Source: Maribellus sp. YY47 (lineage in GTDB: Bacteria > Bacteroidota > Bacteroidia > Bacteroidales > Prolixibacteraceae). Taken from it: a DNA stretch of 64,000 nt. The position numbers and the translations under genes were made by a program. This document shows positions 1-9,001 of this stretch, in pieces (the first letter of the stretch is position 1; each line of letters starts with the position of its first letter). The notes beneath the pieces are model-generated. The model had not been told where the DNA came from. It saw only the letters and a program-made list of their open reading frames with translations, and made no database searches. The stretch spans positions 1-64,000 of the forward strand of contig NZ_JALGYW010000015.1 in assembly GCF_023111095.1 (NCBI RefSeq). Reading direction: 5' to 3'.

Positions 1-84
1 CTCAGTGACAACTTGCAATTTAAAGGACATCGAATAGTCCTTCTGTGTACGCTTAACGTACTGTGAATGATTGATTTCTTTCAT
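1..84 (-). CDS. IS3-family transposase OrfA, N-terminal 28 codons only (partial)
   Basis: The ATG at 84-82 (minus) opens a frame still open at the window edge. It reads MKEINHSQYV then RTQKDYSMSFKLQVVTE. The RTQ-DYS-FKLQVV pattern resembles the start of the helix-turn-helix OrfA of IS3 elements common in Bacteroidota, where it would bind the terminal repeats. Only the first part of the DNA-binding domain is in the window. Alternative: another IS family with a similar HTH protein. Confidence 0.55.
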   Translation of the reverse strand, partial: MKEINHSQYVKRTQKDYSMSFKLQVVTE

Positions 85-123
85 AACGCTACTTTTTGTG
101 TAACGCTATTTCAGGACGAGACA
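1..123 (-). mobile_element. End of an IS3-like insertion sequence, cut by window edge
   Basis: The minus strand from 123 down to 1 starts with TGTCTCGTCCTGAAATAG, which looks like an IS terminal repeat, followed 39 bases later by the start of a transposase OrfA-like frame. The rest of the element lies left of the window, so the second repeat and the target duplication cannot be seen. It sits just beyond the terminator of the sugar-kinase gene, a common harmless landing place. IS3 family is inferred from the short protein start only. Confidence 0.55.
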
Positions 124-134
124 TTATTAAAAAA

Positions 135-170
135 TAAAAAAGCCATCCGTAAACGAATGGCTTTCTATTT
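135..170 (-). terminator. Intrinsic terminator of the sugar-kinase operon
   Basis: Stem AAAGCCAT (139-146) pairs with ATGGCTTT (157-164), extended inward by CG/CG past one mismatch. T-rich runs flank both sides, so it could work in both directions. It lies directly after the kinase stop codon on the minus strand. Confidence 0.75.
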
Positions 171-171
171 T

Positions 172-1260
172 TTATACTGCAAATTCAGTGACAGCCTGTT
201 TCATTTGCTCGTACTGTTCTTCCATGCTTTGCAGGAGTTTGTACTGGGCGCGTGTCCGGATCAGGTTATGCTCGGGCGATTTTACTTTGTAGTAATTGTC
301 GCCGTCGATATAATCCATCAGGAAACGAAGAACCTGCTCGTAGGTGATGTATTTGGCCGAGAAAGCAAGGTATTCCCGTTCTTTTTCAGTAAGGAACGAA
401 GCTGCTTCTTCGAGGTAACCTTTGGCAAAAGCCTTGTAAATTTCAAGGTCCATCGACACATTGTCAAGGTTTACATCGTCTTCCAAACCGGTGTTGGTAT
501 AGAAACGCATCGCATCGCCAAAATCATTCAAAACGGTGCTGCTTAAAACGGTATCGAGGTCGATAACACAAAGCACATCTCCTTTTTTGTTAAAAAGAAT
601 ATTGTTGATTTTTGTATCGTTGTGGCTGATTCGAGTCGGAATGGTTCCGTCTTCCACCATTTTCCAGAAATTCAACATTTCTTCCTTGCGGTCTTCAATC
701 CAGGAGATTTCTTCTGCTACCTGGGCTTTTCTTCCCACCGGGTCTTTGCTTAATACTTCGTCCCACTGTTTAAAGCGGTAGCGAATGTCATGAAATCCCG
801 GAAGAATATTTACCAGCGGTTCTTTCAGATCGGCCACCAGCGACTGGAATTTACCAATCCCTTTTCCACCTGCGTAGGCAAGTTCGGGTGTTTCTGCAGC
901 CTCGTAAGCAATGGTATCATCAATAAACATGCAAACCGCCCAATACTCTTCTTCGCTGTCGAGATAATACAATTTCCCGTCTGTAGCCGGAATAATGGTC
1001 ATGGCTTCCCGCATGGGATCGCCGCCAGCTTGTTCCACTTTCTTTTTAATGTGTAAACAAACTTTCTGAATGTTGTCCATCATCGCCGGAATAGGCGAGA
1101 AGATGTTTTTATTCTTACGCTGAAGAATGTAGTTAGGTGCATCGCCAACGGTTTCAATGATGAAAGTGTCGTTGATAAAACCTTCTCCAAGTGGTTTTAC
1201 TTCGCGAATTTCTCCTTCCAGTTCGAAATTCCGCGCAATTGCGGTTAGGTCATAATTCAT
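172..1260 (-). CDS. Aminoglycoside-phosphotransferase-fold sugar kinase (N-acetylhexosamine 1-kinase-like)
   Basis: A 362-residue soluble kinase of the APH/choline-kinase fold. SHNDTKINNILF is the catalytic HxDxxxxN loop and VIDLDTV the metal-binding segment that replaces DFG; EGFINDTFI near residues 26-34 fits the nucleotide loop. Proteins of this length and pattern in Bacteroidota are usually annotated as phosphotransferases, and the closest characterised relatives I know are NahK-type hexosamine 1-kinases. The gene lies 40 bp downstream of a nucleotidyltransferase on the same strand, so the pair probably makes a sugar 1-phosphate and then an NDP-sugar (inference). The actual sugar cannot be read from sequence. 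Confidence 0.8.
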   Translation of the reverse strand: MNYDLTAIARNFELEGEIREVKPLGEGFINDTFIIETVGDAPNYILQRKNKNIFSPIPAMMDNIQKVCLHIKKKVEQAGGDPMREAMTIIPATDGKLYYLDSEEEYWAVCMFIDDTIAYEAAETPELAYAGGKGIGKFQSLVADLKEPLVNILPGFHDIRYRFKQWDEVLSKDPVGRKAQVAEEISWIEDRKEEMLNFWKMVEDGTIPTRISHNDTKINNILFNKKGDVLCVIDLDTVLSSTVLNDFGDAMRFYTNTGLEDDVNLDNVSMDLEIYKAFAKGYLEEAASFLTEKEREYLAFSAKYITYEQVLRFLMDYIDGDNYYKVKSPEHNLIRTRAQYKLLQSMEEQYEQMKQAVTEFAV

Positions 1261-1300
1261 TAATGATATCTTTTATTGATTTATCGTTGTAACTTTTTTA

Positions 1301-2200
1301 TTACCAAAGTTTTTCGGGGTAGTCTCCGGCTTCAATTAAGCGGTTGATTTTGGCCACCACCAGCGGTTTGTCTTCTTTATAGGTAACACCAAACCATGGT
1401 GAATCGGCTTCCAATACTTTAACGCTGCATTCTCCGTCGCTGATCATATCAAACACTACCGACGGAATAAACATTTCCGATTTTGGTTTTGAAATTTCAG
1501 TTTTCAGGAAATTCACAAATCGTCCTTCCAGCGTATTGAAAACAGAGGGTTTAAATCCCCAGATGTTCATCGAAGCGCTTTCTTTTCCGGTAAGCGGTTT
1601 TTCCGAACCATCTTCTTCTACCGAGTAGGCAGCATCTCCTTTTTTGAAGATTTTTGTTGTTTCTACAATTTTCTGAAGATTGTTATCGGCATCCACTTCG
1701 CAAATACCACGTGAAACTGATCCGTGATCAGACAAGGTGTTATTTAACTGGTAGCCCACCATCGAATATTCCGAATCGTTTGTTGACGAAGTCAGGAAGT
1801 CGGCCATTACTTTATAGGCATTCTTTCCGTAAAAATCGTCGGCATTCAGTGCGCAAAACGGTTCTTTAACTACATCTCTTGCTACTAAAATGGCATGTGC
1901 GGTTCCCCAGGGTTTTTCCCTGCCTTCGGGTAAGGTGAAACCTTCGGGCAGCATGTCCAATTCCTGGTACACATAATCGACTTCGATTTTGCCTTTCAGT
2001 TTTTCATTAAACTTTTCTTTAAAGGCATCGGCAAAACTTTCCCTGATGATAAACACTACTTTGCCAAAGCCGGCACGAATAGCATCATAAATCGTGTAAT
2101 CGATAATTGCTTCACCATTGGGTCCTACAGGCTCAACCTGTTTAAGACCTCCAAAACGACTGCCCATTCCGGCAGCAAGAATTAAAAGCGTTGGTTTCAT
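1301..2200 (-). CDS. Sugar nucleotidyltransferase
   Basis: A 299-residue cytosolic nucleotidyltransferase. LAAGMGSRFGGLKQ at the N-terminus is the GxGxRxG...K nucleotide-binding signature, followed by GEAIIDYTIYDAIRAG and the metal-binding acidic pair in LNADDFYG. Such enzymes join a sugar 1-phosphate to an NTP. Its partner kinase follows 40 bp downstream, so this is the first gene of a two-gene sugar-activation operon. The sequence does not settle whether UTP, GTP or another nucleotide is used. Confidence 0.85.
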   Translation of the reverse strand: MKPTLLILAAGMGSRFGGLKQVEPVGPNGEAIIDYTIYDAIRAGFGKVVFIIRESFADAFKEKFNEKLKGKIEVDYVYQELDMLPEGFTLPEGREKPWGTAHAILVARDVVKEPFCALNADDFYGKNAYKVMADFLTSSTNDSEYSMVGYQLNNTLSDHGSVSRGICEVDADNNLQKIVETTKIFKKGDAAYSVEEDGSEKPLTGKESASMNIWGFKPSVFNTLEGRFVNFLKTEISKPKSEMFIPSVVFDMISDGECSVKVLEADSPWFGVTYKEDKPLVVAKINRLIEAGDYPEKLW

Positions 2201-2439
2201 TTTTATTTTTATATAAGTAATTCATTATCTTTTTTCGCCATCTGTTTTAGCTTCTGTACGAGTTAAAATCGAAAGGGATTTCGCAGATATGAATAACACA
2301 CCACGAAAAAATAAAAAGTTCTTCAAACTAAAAAATATTTCGCACAATGATTTTAAAAAAATTAAAAAGAATTGTCTTTGTTGCGCTAATATTTACAAAT
2401 GAGGACTCTGTTTGATTTTTTTGTATTCTCAATTTGCTG

Positions 2440-2955
2440 TTATTCTTTGTACCAGCTTGCGTACATACTATATGCGTTTGCAATCCTGTTTACCTCGCCG
2501 TGCAAGAGTTCCGGACTGATGTCTTTTACCTTTTTTGCCGGAATACCAGCATAAACGCTGCCCGATTCCACAATGGTACCCTTGGTGACCACCGAGCCCG
2601 CAGCTACAATCGAGTTGCTTTCGATCACTGCGTTGTCGAGAACAACAGCATTCATCCCAATCATAATGTCGTCGTGCAAGGTGCATCCGTGTATAATCGC
2701 TCCATGCGCAATGGTGACATTATTGCCGATATTGGTCGGCGATTTTTGATAGGTAGCGTGTATCGTTGCGTTATCCTGGATATTGGTGTTGTTCCCAATT
2801 TTTATGGAGTGAACGTCGCCCCGTAAAACTGCATTGTACCATATGCTACAATTATCGCCTATTTCTACGTCTCCAATTATGGTGGCTGTTTCTGCTAAAA
2901 AACAGTCCTTCCCAAACTTTGGATTTTTTCCGTTTAGTCCTTTAATTAATGCCAT
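2440..2955 (-). CDS. Gamma-class carbonic anhydrase-like hexapeptide-repeat protein
   Basis: A 171-residue left-handed beta-helix protein with repeated hexapeptides such as IGDVEIGDNC and IGNNTNIQDNATI. The three zinc-binding histidines expected for the family are H66 (TIHAT), H84 and H89 (AHGAIIHGC), and R45/D47 (LRGDVH) and Q60/D61 are also kept, so an active metal site is likely. Relatives include PaaY/CaiE/YrdA proteins, many of which have weak or untested anhydrase activity. A TATTTTTG promoter element lies 27 bases before the ATG, suggesting separate transcription from the sugar operon. Confidence 0.85.
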   Translation of the reverse strand: MALIKGLNGKNPKFGKDCFLAETATIIGDVEIGDNCSIWYNAVLRGDVHSIKIGNNTNIQDNATIHATYQKSPTNIGNNVTIAHGAIIHGCTLHDDIMIGMNAVVLDNAVIESNSIVAAGSVVTKGTIVESGSVYAGIPAKKVKDISPELLHGEVNRIANAYSMYASWYKE

Positions 2956-2981
2956 TATCTGTATTGAATTTAAATAGAATG

Positions 2982-2989
2982 CAAAAATA
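2982..2989 (-). promoter_or_regulatory. -7 promoter element for the gamma-carbonic anhydrase gene
   Basis: CAAAAATA on the plus strand reads TATTTTTG on the minus strand, matching the Bacteroidota TAnnTTTG element, at a fitting distance from the ATG at 2955. I did not find a matching TTG -33 element. Confidence 0.4.
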
Positions 2990-3366
2990 CGAAAACCCTA
3001 AAACTATCGCATATGTCATCATTAACTTGTTAAATAATGATTACATTTGTTTGTATTTAAATAGTCGACCATCAGCAAAATCGGTTCTGAAATTATGATT
3101 TATTAGTTTTGGAGTCGTTTTTTTTATGATATGACTGAAAGTAGGAGTAGAAAGTGTATAATTGAAAATGGTGTGGTTTGCTGGTGGTGTCATTTGATAC
3201 AAGAGGTGTTAAAAAAGAGATTTGAAGACATCCGAAACATTAGTAAATTGAGCTGGATATAGAACTAAAAATAAAGAATATGCAAAGGCTGTCATTCAAA
3301 ATAGCCGCTATTTTAATCAGCTTCGTGATATTCTGATACCTTAAATCAAAAGCAATTTTATTAACG
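2990..3366. other. Gene-free stretch upstream of korA
   Basis: About 380 bp without a convincing gene. Two TAnnTTTG-like elements face korA (TACATTTG at 3042-3049 and TAGTTTTG at 3104-3111), both implying a long leader. An 18-codon frame at 3280-3336 encodes a hydrophobic peptide (MQRLSFKIAAILISFVIF) and may be chance. Confidence 0.4.
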
Positions 3367-5205
3367 ATGAAAGAGACGAAAGTAATTGAACTGGAGGAAG
3401 TTGCGATACGGTTCTCGGGGGATTCCGGAGACGGGATGCAGCTAACGGGAACCTTGTTCTCAGATGCTACAGCGCTTCTTGGAAATGATATTTCAACCTT
3501 TCCCGACTATCCGTCGGAAATTCGTGCACCGCAGGGAACTGTTGGCGGTGTTTCCGGATTTCAGGTACAGTTTGGGCACAAACAAATAAATACACCGGGC
3601 GATTATGCTCATGTGCTGGTGGCCATGAATCCGGCTGCTATTAAAGCAAATGCCCGTTTTATGATGCCGGGTGCAACCATTATTTATGATTCGGATTCCT
3701 TTACCGAAAAGAATCTGACCAAGGCGAATTTTAAAACCGACGATCCTTTCACCGAACTTGGTTTGGAAGATTATTTTAAAATCGCCGTTCCGATTACTAC
3801 GTTAACCCAGGAGGGATTGAAGGAATTCGGGTTGGATAACAAGAGTGTACTCCGAAGCAAGAACATGTTTGCTTTAGGTTTGGTTTGCTGGATGTTTAAT
3901 CGTCCGCTTGAGTTTGTCGACGAATTTATTCGTTCCAAGTTCAAGAAAAAACCCGTAGTGGTAGAGTCGAACATCAAGGTATTGCACGACGGGTACAACT
4001 ACGGCATGAACATGCAACACATGACACCTACTTACCTGGTGCATCCTGCAGAAATTGAAAACGGAACTTACCGTAATATAAATGGTAACCATGCAACAGC
4101 ATGGGGCTTGCTGGCTGCCGCTGAACGTTCAGGACTGGAATTGTTTCTGGGGTCTTATCCGATCACTCCGGCCACTGATATTCTTTCTGCTTTATCAGAG
4201 AGAAAAGACCTGGGCGTAAAAACATTTCAGGCTGAAGATGAAATTGCAGGAATTGCTTCGGCGATCGGTGCTGCATTTGCCGGCGATTTAGCGGTTACTA
4301 CAACATCCGGTCCCGGATTGGCGCTAAAATCGGAAGCTATCGGTTTGGCAGTTATGGCTGAACTGCCACTCGTGATTGTGAATGTTCAGCGTGGTGGCCC
4401 GTCGACCGGATTACCCACAAAAACTGAACAGTCGGATCTTTTGCAGGCATTATACGGACGTAACGGCGAAAGCCCGGTAGTGGTCCTCGCGGCAAGTACG
4501 CCTTCTGATTGTTTCTACTATGCTTATATGGCGTCTAAAATAGCTTTGGAACGCATGGTTCCGGTTATTCTTTTAACCGATGGATTTTTGGGGAACGGAA
4601 GTGAGCCCTGGAGGATCCCGTCGATGGCAGAATTGCCTGCAATTACTCCCCGTGTGGCAAAAGATGCTGAAACATTCAAACCTTACAGCAGAGATAAAGA
4701 TACCCTGGCACGCGATTGGGCTTTCCCCGGAATGAAGGGATTTGAACACCGCATTGGAGGCTTGGAGAAAAATATTACGGGAACAGTTAGTCACGATCCT
4801 GAAAATCACCAGGTAAATACCGAGATTCGTGAGGAAAAAGTTCAGCGCGTGGTGGATTTGGTTCCCGATCTTGAAGTTTGCGGTGATGAAGAAGGCGAAA
4901 TTTTGGTTGTAGGCTGGGGCGGTACATATGGTCACCTGATCAGCACTGTGCGTCAGTTGCGTTTGGAGGGTAAGGATGTGAGCCTGGCTCATTTCAACTA
5001 CATCAAACCGCTTCCTAAAAATACAAAAGACGTTTTCAGCCGTTTCAAAAAGATTATCGTTTGCGAACTAAACCTGGGGCAGTTTGCCGGTTATTTGCGC
5101 GATAAAATGCCCGGATTCAACTATTTCCAGGCAAACAAGGTGAAGGGCTTGCCATTTACAGTGAGTGAGCTGAAAGAGAGTATCAACAAATTGCTGGAGG
5201 ATTAA
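3367..5205 (+). CDS. korA: 2-oxoacid:ferredoxin oxidoreductase, alpha (gamma-alpha fused) subunit
   Basis: A 612-residue fused subunit. Residues about 10-190 are the gamma domain (RFSGDSGDGMQLTG, then SEIRAPQGTVGG). The pyrimidine-binding domain follows from about 240 (GSYPITPATDILS, EDEIAGIASAIGAAFAG, TTTSGPGLALKSEAIG). With KorB it oxidises 2-oxoglutarate or a related 2-oxoacid to acyl-CoA and reduces ferredoxin. The fused arrangement and length match the usual Bacteroidota KorA. korB begins 2 bp after the stop, so the two are co-translated. 2-oxoglutarate is the likely but unproven substrate. Confidence 0.93.
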   Translation: MKETKVIELEEVAIRFSGDSGDGMQLTGTLFSDATALLGNDISTFPDYPSEIRAPQGTVGGVSGFQVQFGHKQINTPGDYAHVLVAMNPAAIKANARFMMPGATIIYDSDSFTEKNLTKANFKTDDPFTELGLEDYFKIAVPITTLTQEGLKEFGLDNKSVLRSKNMFALGLVCWMFNRPLEFVDEFIRSKFKKKPVVVESNIKVLHDGYNYGMNMQHMTPTYLVHPAEIENGTYRNINGNHATAWGLLAAAERSGLELFLGSYPITPATDILSALSERKDLGVKTFQAEDEIAGIASAIGAAFAGDLAVTTTSGPGLALKSEAIGLAVMAELPLVIVNVQRGGPSTGLPTKTEQSDLLQALYGRNGESPVVVLAASTPSDCFYYAYMASKIALERMVPVILLTDGFLGNGSEPWRIPSMAELPAITPRVAKDAETFKPYSRDKDTLARDWAFPGMKGFEHRIGGLEKNITGTVSHDPENHQVNTEIREEKVQRVVDLVPDLEVCGDEEGEILVVGWGGTYGHLISTVRQLRLEGKDVSLAHFNYIKPLPKNTKDVFSRFKKIIVCELNLGQFAGYLRDKMPGFNYFQANKVKGLPFTVSELKESINKLLED

Positions 5206-5207
5206 TC

Positions 5208-6260
5208 ATGACTGATTTGAAATATACGATAAAAGATTTTAAAAGCGATAATGAGATACGCTGGTGTGCCGGATGTGGCGACTTTGCCATCATAAATGCA
5301 GTGCAACGTACAATGGCAGGCATGGGCATTCCTCGTGAAAAGTTTGCCGTAATCTCGGGAATTGGTTGTTCTTCACGTTTTCCGTATTACATGAGTACCT
5401 ATGGTTTTCACACGATTCACGGACGTGCCACTGCAGTTGCTTCGGGTGTTAAAGCTGCCAATCCTGAACTGAATGTTTGGGTAATTACCGGCGATGGTGA
5501 CTCAATGGCTATTGGCGGAAACCACTTTATTCATATGATTCGCCGAAATTTCGATCTTAACGTGGTTGTTTTCAATAACCGAATTTACGGGTTGACCAAA
5601 GGACAATATTCGCCTACTTCTGACCGTGGTTTCGTGAGTAAAACTTCACCTTTCGGAACTGTTGAAGATCCGTTTATCCCGGGACAGCTGGTATTGGGTG
5701 CACGTGGTACTTTCTTTGCCCGTTCCATTGATGGAAACCTGAAACTCAGTCAGTCGGTTTTGGAGGGTGCAGCACAACACAAGGGAACTTCGGTTGTGGA
5801 AGTACTGCAAAACTGTGTGATTTTTAACAATGGAATTCACGCTGCCATTACCGATCCGAATTATCGTGCCGATCGTCAGTTGGTTCTGGAGCATGGCAAA
5901 CCAATGCTGTTTGGTGAGGAAAACGATAAAGGATTGATTTTCGACAAAGGCAAATTGAAGGTGGTAAAAATAGGTGAGAACGGCGTGACAGAATCAGATA
6001 TCCTGGTTCATGATGCATACGAAGAAGATCCTACTTTGCACCTGGCTTTGATTAATATGAAGTTGCCGGATTTCCCTGTAGCTTTTGGAATCATTCGTAG
6101 CGTTACTGCTCCTGTTTACGATGCCGAGATGGAAGCCCAGATCAAACAGGTTCAGCAAACACGCAGAATCAAAAACGTGGATGAATTGCTTCGTTCAGGA
6201 AATACCTGGGAAGTAACCGGAAATGGAAACGGGAAAGGTTCTTCTCCCAAATGTCCGTAA
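5208..6260 (+). CDS. korB: 2-oxoacid:ferredoxin oxidoreductase, beta subunit
   Basis: A 350-residue thiamine-diphosphate subunit. WCAGCGDF near residue 21 and GIGCSSRFP supply cysteines expected for the cluster site, and GDGDSMAIGGNHFIH with the following NNRIYGLTKGQ is the ThDP/Mg motif. It completes the KorAB enzyme and sits 2 bp after korA. The Gly-rich C-terminus ending in SSPKCP is an unstructured tail. A terminator follows 20 bp downstream, closing the two-gene operon. Confidence 0.94.
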   Translation: MTDLKYTIKDFKSDNEIRWCAGCGDFAIINAVQRTMAGMGIPREKFAVISGIGCSSRFPYYMSTYGFHTIHGRATAVASGVKAANPELNVWVITGDGDSMAIGGNHFIHMIRRNFDLNVVVFNNRIYGLTKGQYSPTSDRGFVSKTSPFGTVEDPFIPGQLVLGARGTFFARSIDGNLKLSQSVLEGAAQHKGTSVVEVLQNCVIFNNGIHAAITDPNYRADRQLVLEHGKPMLFGEENDKGLIFDKGKLKVVKIGENGVTESDILVHDAYEEDPTLHLALINMKLPDFPVAFGIIRSVTAPVYDAEMEAQIKQVQQTRRIKNVDELLRSGNTWEVTGNGNGKGSSPKCP

Positions 6261-6280
6261 AAAAGTTTTAAATGATTATA

Positions 6281-6312
6281 GAAGGCTCTGTCGGTTGGCA
6301 GGGCCTTTTTTC
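6281..6312 (+). terminator. Intrinsic terminator of korAB
   Basis: AAGGCTCTG pairs with CAGGGCCTT (one G-T pair) around an 8-nt loop, and the 3' arm runs into a T tract. It follows the korB stop by about 20 bp. Confidence 0.8.
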
Positions 6313-6358
6313 TTATCTTTTGGGAAGAAAATTAGATAACAATTAGACAGTTTTTGCT

Positions 6359-6886
6359 ATGAATTATGTTTTTATTGCCCAAAGTATTGATGGATTTATT
6401 GCCGACAAAAACGGAGGTATTGAATGGCTGAACAGTATTCCTAACCCTGATCAGATTGATATGGGATATAAAGCTTTTATGGAAAGGATAGATGCCATTG
6501 TGATGGGACGTGCAACTTTTGAAACTGTTCTCGGATTTGACATGCCCTGGCCCTACGAAAAGTTCGTTTTTGTATTGAGTAGTTCGCTAAAAACGATTCC
6601 GGAGGAATTACGTGGAAAAGTTGAATTACTGGCTGGTACTCCGGATGAAATTTGCAATGTTCTGCAAGAAAAAGGTTACGAAAATCTGTACATCGACGGA
6701 GGAAAAACGATTCAGCGTTTTCTGGCCGATGATTTAATTGATGAAATGATTATTACCACCATACCTGTTGTTTTAGGTGGAGGTATTCCTTTGTTTGGAG
6801 AGCTTCCGGATCAGCTGGAGTTTACTCGGCTGAAAACGGAGGTTTACCTCGATGAAGTGGTTCAGACCAGGTATGTCAGAAAGTAA
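6359..6886 (+). CDS. Dihydrofolate reductase/RibD C-terminal-like reductase
   Basis: A 175-residue protein with the YyaP/YwjB-type fold: FIAQSIDGFIADKNGGIEWL at the start, AIVMGRATFETV in the middle, YIDGGKTIQRFL and a C-terminal VVLGGGIPLFG. These are the NADPH-binding features of the RibD C-terminal superfamily. The substrate of this subgroup is generally unknown, and it does not replace a true FolA by sequence alone. It overlaps the convergent PAP2 gene by 11 bp. Confidence 0.8.
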   Translation: MNYVFIAQSIDGFIADKNGGIEWLNSIPNPDQIDMGYKAFMERIDAIVMGRATFETVLGFDMPWPYEKFVFVLSSSLKTIPEELRGKVELLAGTPDEICNVLQEKGYENLYIDGGKTIQRFLADDLIDEMIITTIPVVLGGGIPLFGELPDQLEFTRLKTEVYLDEVVQTRYVRK

Positions 6887-7628
6887 AAGCCATTCCGATC
6901 CCCATTTGTTCGCCGTTGTAATAGGGAACTATCGTTCCCGCACTATTGTCGTTGCTTTTAAAAAGTGTTTTTCGAATAAACGGATGAACCCAATAGGCAA
7001 TCTTTGTGCTGAAAATTCCTATTCCGGCACCGGTGGCGATATCGGTCAGCCAATGACGGTTATTGTACATCCGGAAGAAGCCGGTGCCCGCAGCAATTGT
7101 ATAACCGGCAATGCCGTACCAAAGCGATACGTCTTTGTATTCCTGGTACAAAAATTCGGCTCCCATAAAAGCAGTGGCCGTGTGGCCCGAGGGAAATGAA
7201 TTGCGCGAAGACTCATCGGGGCGAAGGTTGTTGGTGCTGCTTTTTAAGATGTTCACACTGGTTCCCATCAACAGGTAGGCTGTCGCAAGAATAGTAGTAC
7301 GGTCTCTAAAATTGTTTTTCCCTTTTACGCCGGCGAAGTTTAAGGCATAAACCGAAACAAAGGGAGCATATTGAGAAAAATCATCCACAGTTAGTCTTTC
7401 ATCGATGTGTTCGGTTAGTTCTTCGCGTACTTCAGAATTCATATTTTTAATAAAGTGGCTTTCCATTCCGACAATTCCAAATGTTATGAGAGCAGAAGGG
7501 AGAACTACAGCAGCAGGTTTGAATTTTAAATCGCGGGTTGTATTTAGCGAGTCAGGCCGGCTGGTATTTGTCCGCGCTACAAGATGTGTGGAAATGAAAA
7601 GTAAAAAGAGTAGTGTGCTTTTCACCAT
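6876..7628 (-). CDS. PAP2-family membrane phosphatase
   Basis: A 250-residue protein with an N-terminal signal or anchor (MVKSTLLFLLFISTHLVA) and the three PAP2 phosphatase motifs: KSSTNNLRP, FPSGHTATAF and NNRHWLTD. It probably removes phosphate from a lipid phosphate or polyprenyl diphosphate at the periplasmic face (family knowledge; substrate not visible). It stands alone on the minus strand, with the C-terminus overlapping the DHFR-like gene tail to tail. Confidence 0.88.
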   Translation of the reverse strand: MVKSTLLFLLFISTHLVARTNTSRPDSLNTTRDLKFKPAAVVLPSALITFGIVGMESHFIKNMNSEVREELTEHIDERLTVDDFSQYAPFVSVYALNFAGVKGKNNFRDRTTILATAYLLMGTSVNILKSSTNNLRPDESSRNSFPSGHTATAFMGAEFLYQEYKDVSLWYGIAGYTIAAGTGFFRMYNNRHWLTDIATGAGIGIFSTKIAYWVHPFIRKTLFKSNDNSAGTIVPYYNGEQMGIGMAFTF

Positions 7629-7716
7629 TTTGAAGTGTTAATTTGTAATCAACATTAAAACTCAATACTACTCATTTTGCTTTTTAAAATGAAATATTGG
7701 ATTGATTACCTGATGT

Positions 7717-8997
7717 TTATTGAATGATGCCACGTTGGTAGGTTTCCAAAGCCCGCTTGCGTGCAAAGGAGTGTTCGACCATTGGCAGTGGATAGTTGAA
7801 CGTTTCCAGTTCCGGAATCCAGTGTTTTATGTAACTTAATTTCGGATCGAATTTCTTTTGCTGTTCCGAAGGATTAAAAACGCGGAAGTAGGGTGCGGCA
7901 TCGCAGCCGGTACCTGCTGCCCACTGCCAGTTGCCGTTGTTCGACGACAATTCGTAGTCGAGTAATTTTTTGGCGAAGTACGTTTCTCCCCAGCGCCAGT
8001 CGATCAGCAAATGCTTGCACAAAAAACTTGCGGTAACCATTCGAACACGGTTGTGCATGTAGCCTGTTTGGTTTAATTCGCGCATGCCGGCATCCACCAT
8101 CGGATAACCGGTGTCACCCGCGCACCAGCGTTCAAATTCTTTTTCGTTATTGCGCCATTGGATGCCATCGTATTTCGAACGAAAATTCTGGTGGACAACT
8201 TTCGGGTAATGAAAAAGGATCTGCATAAAAAACTCCCGCCAGATAAGCTCGTTCAAAAATACCGGAAATTCGTCGGCGACTTTGCGGACGATTTCACGAA
8301 TGCTAACAGTACCAAAACGAAGATGGACACTTAAGTTTGATGTGCCTTCCAGTGCCGGTAAATTACGGGTTTGCTCATAATTTTCGAGTACCGAAAAATT
8401 CACGTCTTTTACCGTAATGGAGCTTTCAGAAAATCCTAAAGCATTTAGTGAAGGAAAACCGAAGTTGGTCTTTTCGAAGTTCGCCCATTCTGTTTTTGGC
8501 AACAACGGCAAACCTTCTGTAGTAAAGTGCTGCAGCCATTTGTTTTTATATGGCGTAAAAACGGTATAACATTCTCCATCAGGTTTCATTACTTCGCTTT
8601 CTTCGAAAATAACCTGGTCTTTAAACGGGAACACGGAGATGTTCTGCGATGACAATAAATTAGTTACTTGTTCATCGCGCCGAATGGCATAGGGTTCGTA
8701 ATCCTTGTTAAAGTAAACTTCCTTTACCTGAAATTGCTGAATCACTTCTTCCCAGACTTCTGATGGATTCCCTTGTTTGATAAGCAGACCCGATCCGATT
8801 TCTTTGAGTTGGGCATTTATTTTTTGCAACTGCGCGTAAATAAAAGTTAGCCTTGCGTCATCTTTGGGGAGCTCTTCCAGAATGTTGCTATCGAAAATAA
8901 AAAGCGGGATTACTTTTAATTTCCCTGCCAGCGCTTTTATGAGGGCTGTATTGTCCTCTAACCGAAGATCTCTTCTAAACCAGAAAACAGCGTTCAT
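7717..8997 (-). CDS. phrB: Deoxyribodipyrimidine photolyase (cryptochrome/photolyase family)
   Basis: A 426-residue class I photolyase. The N-terminal domain begins VFWFRRDLRLEDN, and the C-terminal FAD domain has WREFF, RWCAGDTGYPMVDAGMRELNQTG, MHNRVRM, NNGNWQWAAGTG and DAAPYFRVFNP. These regions bind FAD and the flipped-out pyrimidine dimer. Length is normal (about 420-480). It starts 4 bp after the tspO stop, so the two are co-transcribed. Light-driven repair next to TspO suggests a surface or photic habitat (inference). A (6-4) photolyase or cryptochrome is less likely. Confidence 0.92.
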   Translation of the reverse strand: MNAVFWFRRDLRLEDNTALIKALAGKLKVIPLFIFDSNILEELPKDDARLTFIYAQLQKINAQLKEIGSGLLIKQGNPSEVWEEVIQQFQVKEVYFNKDYEPYAIRRDEQVTNLLSSQNISVFPFKDQVIFEESEVMKPDGECYTVFTPYKNKWLQHFTTEGLPLLPKTEWANFEKTNFGFPSLNALGFSESSITVKDVNFSVLENYEQTRNLPALEGTSNLSVHLRFGTVSIREIVRKVADEFPVFLNELIWREFFMQILFHYPKVVHQNFRSKYDGIQWRNNEKEFERWCAGDTGYPMVDAGMRELNQTGYMHNRVRMVTASFLCKHLLIDWRWGETYFAKKLLDYELSSNNGNWQWAAGTGCDAAPYFRVFNPSEQQKKFDPKLSYIKHWIPELETFNYPLPMVEHSFARKRALETYQRGIIQ

Positions 8998-9001
8998 TTT
9001 T

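Noticed and set aside
3280-3336. 18-codon hydrophobic frame upstream of korA
   Set aside because: Too short to support, no ribosome-binding or conservation evidence, and could be chance.
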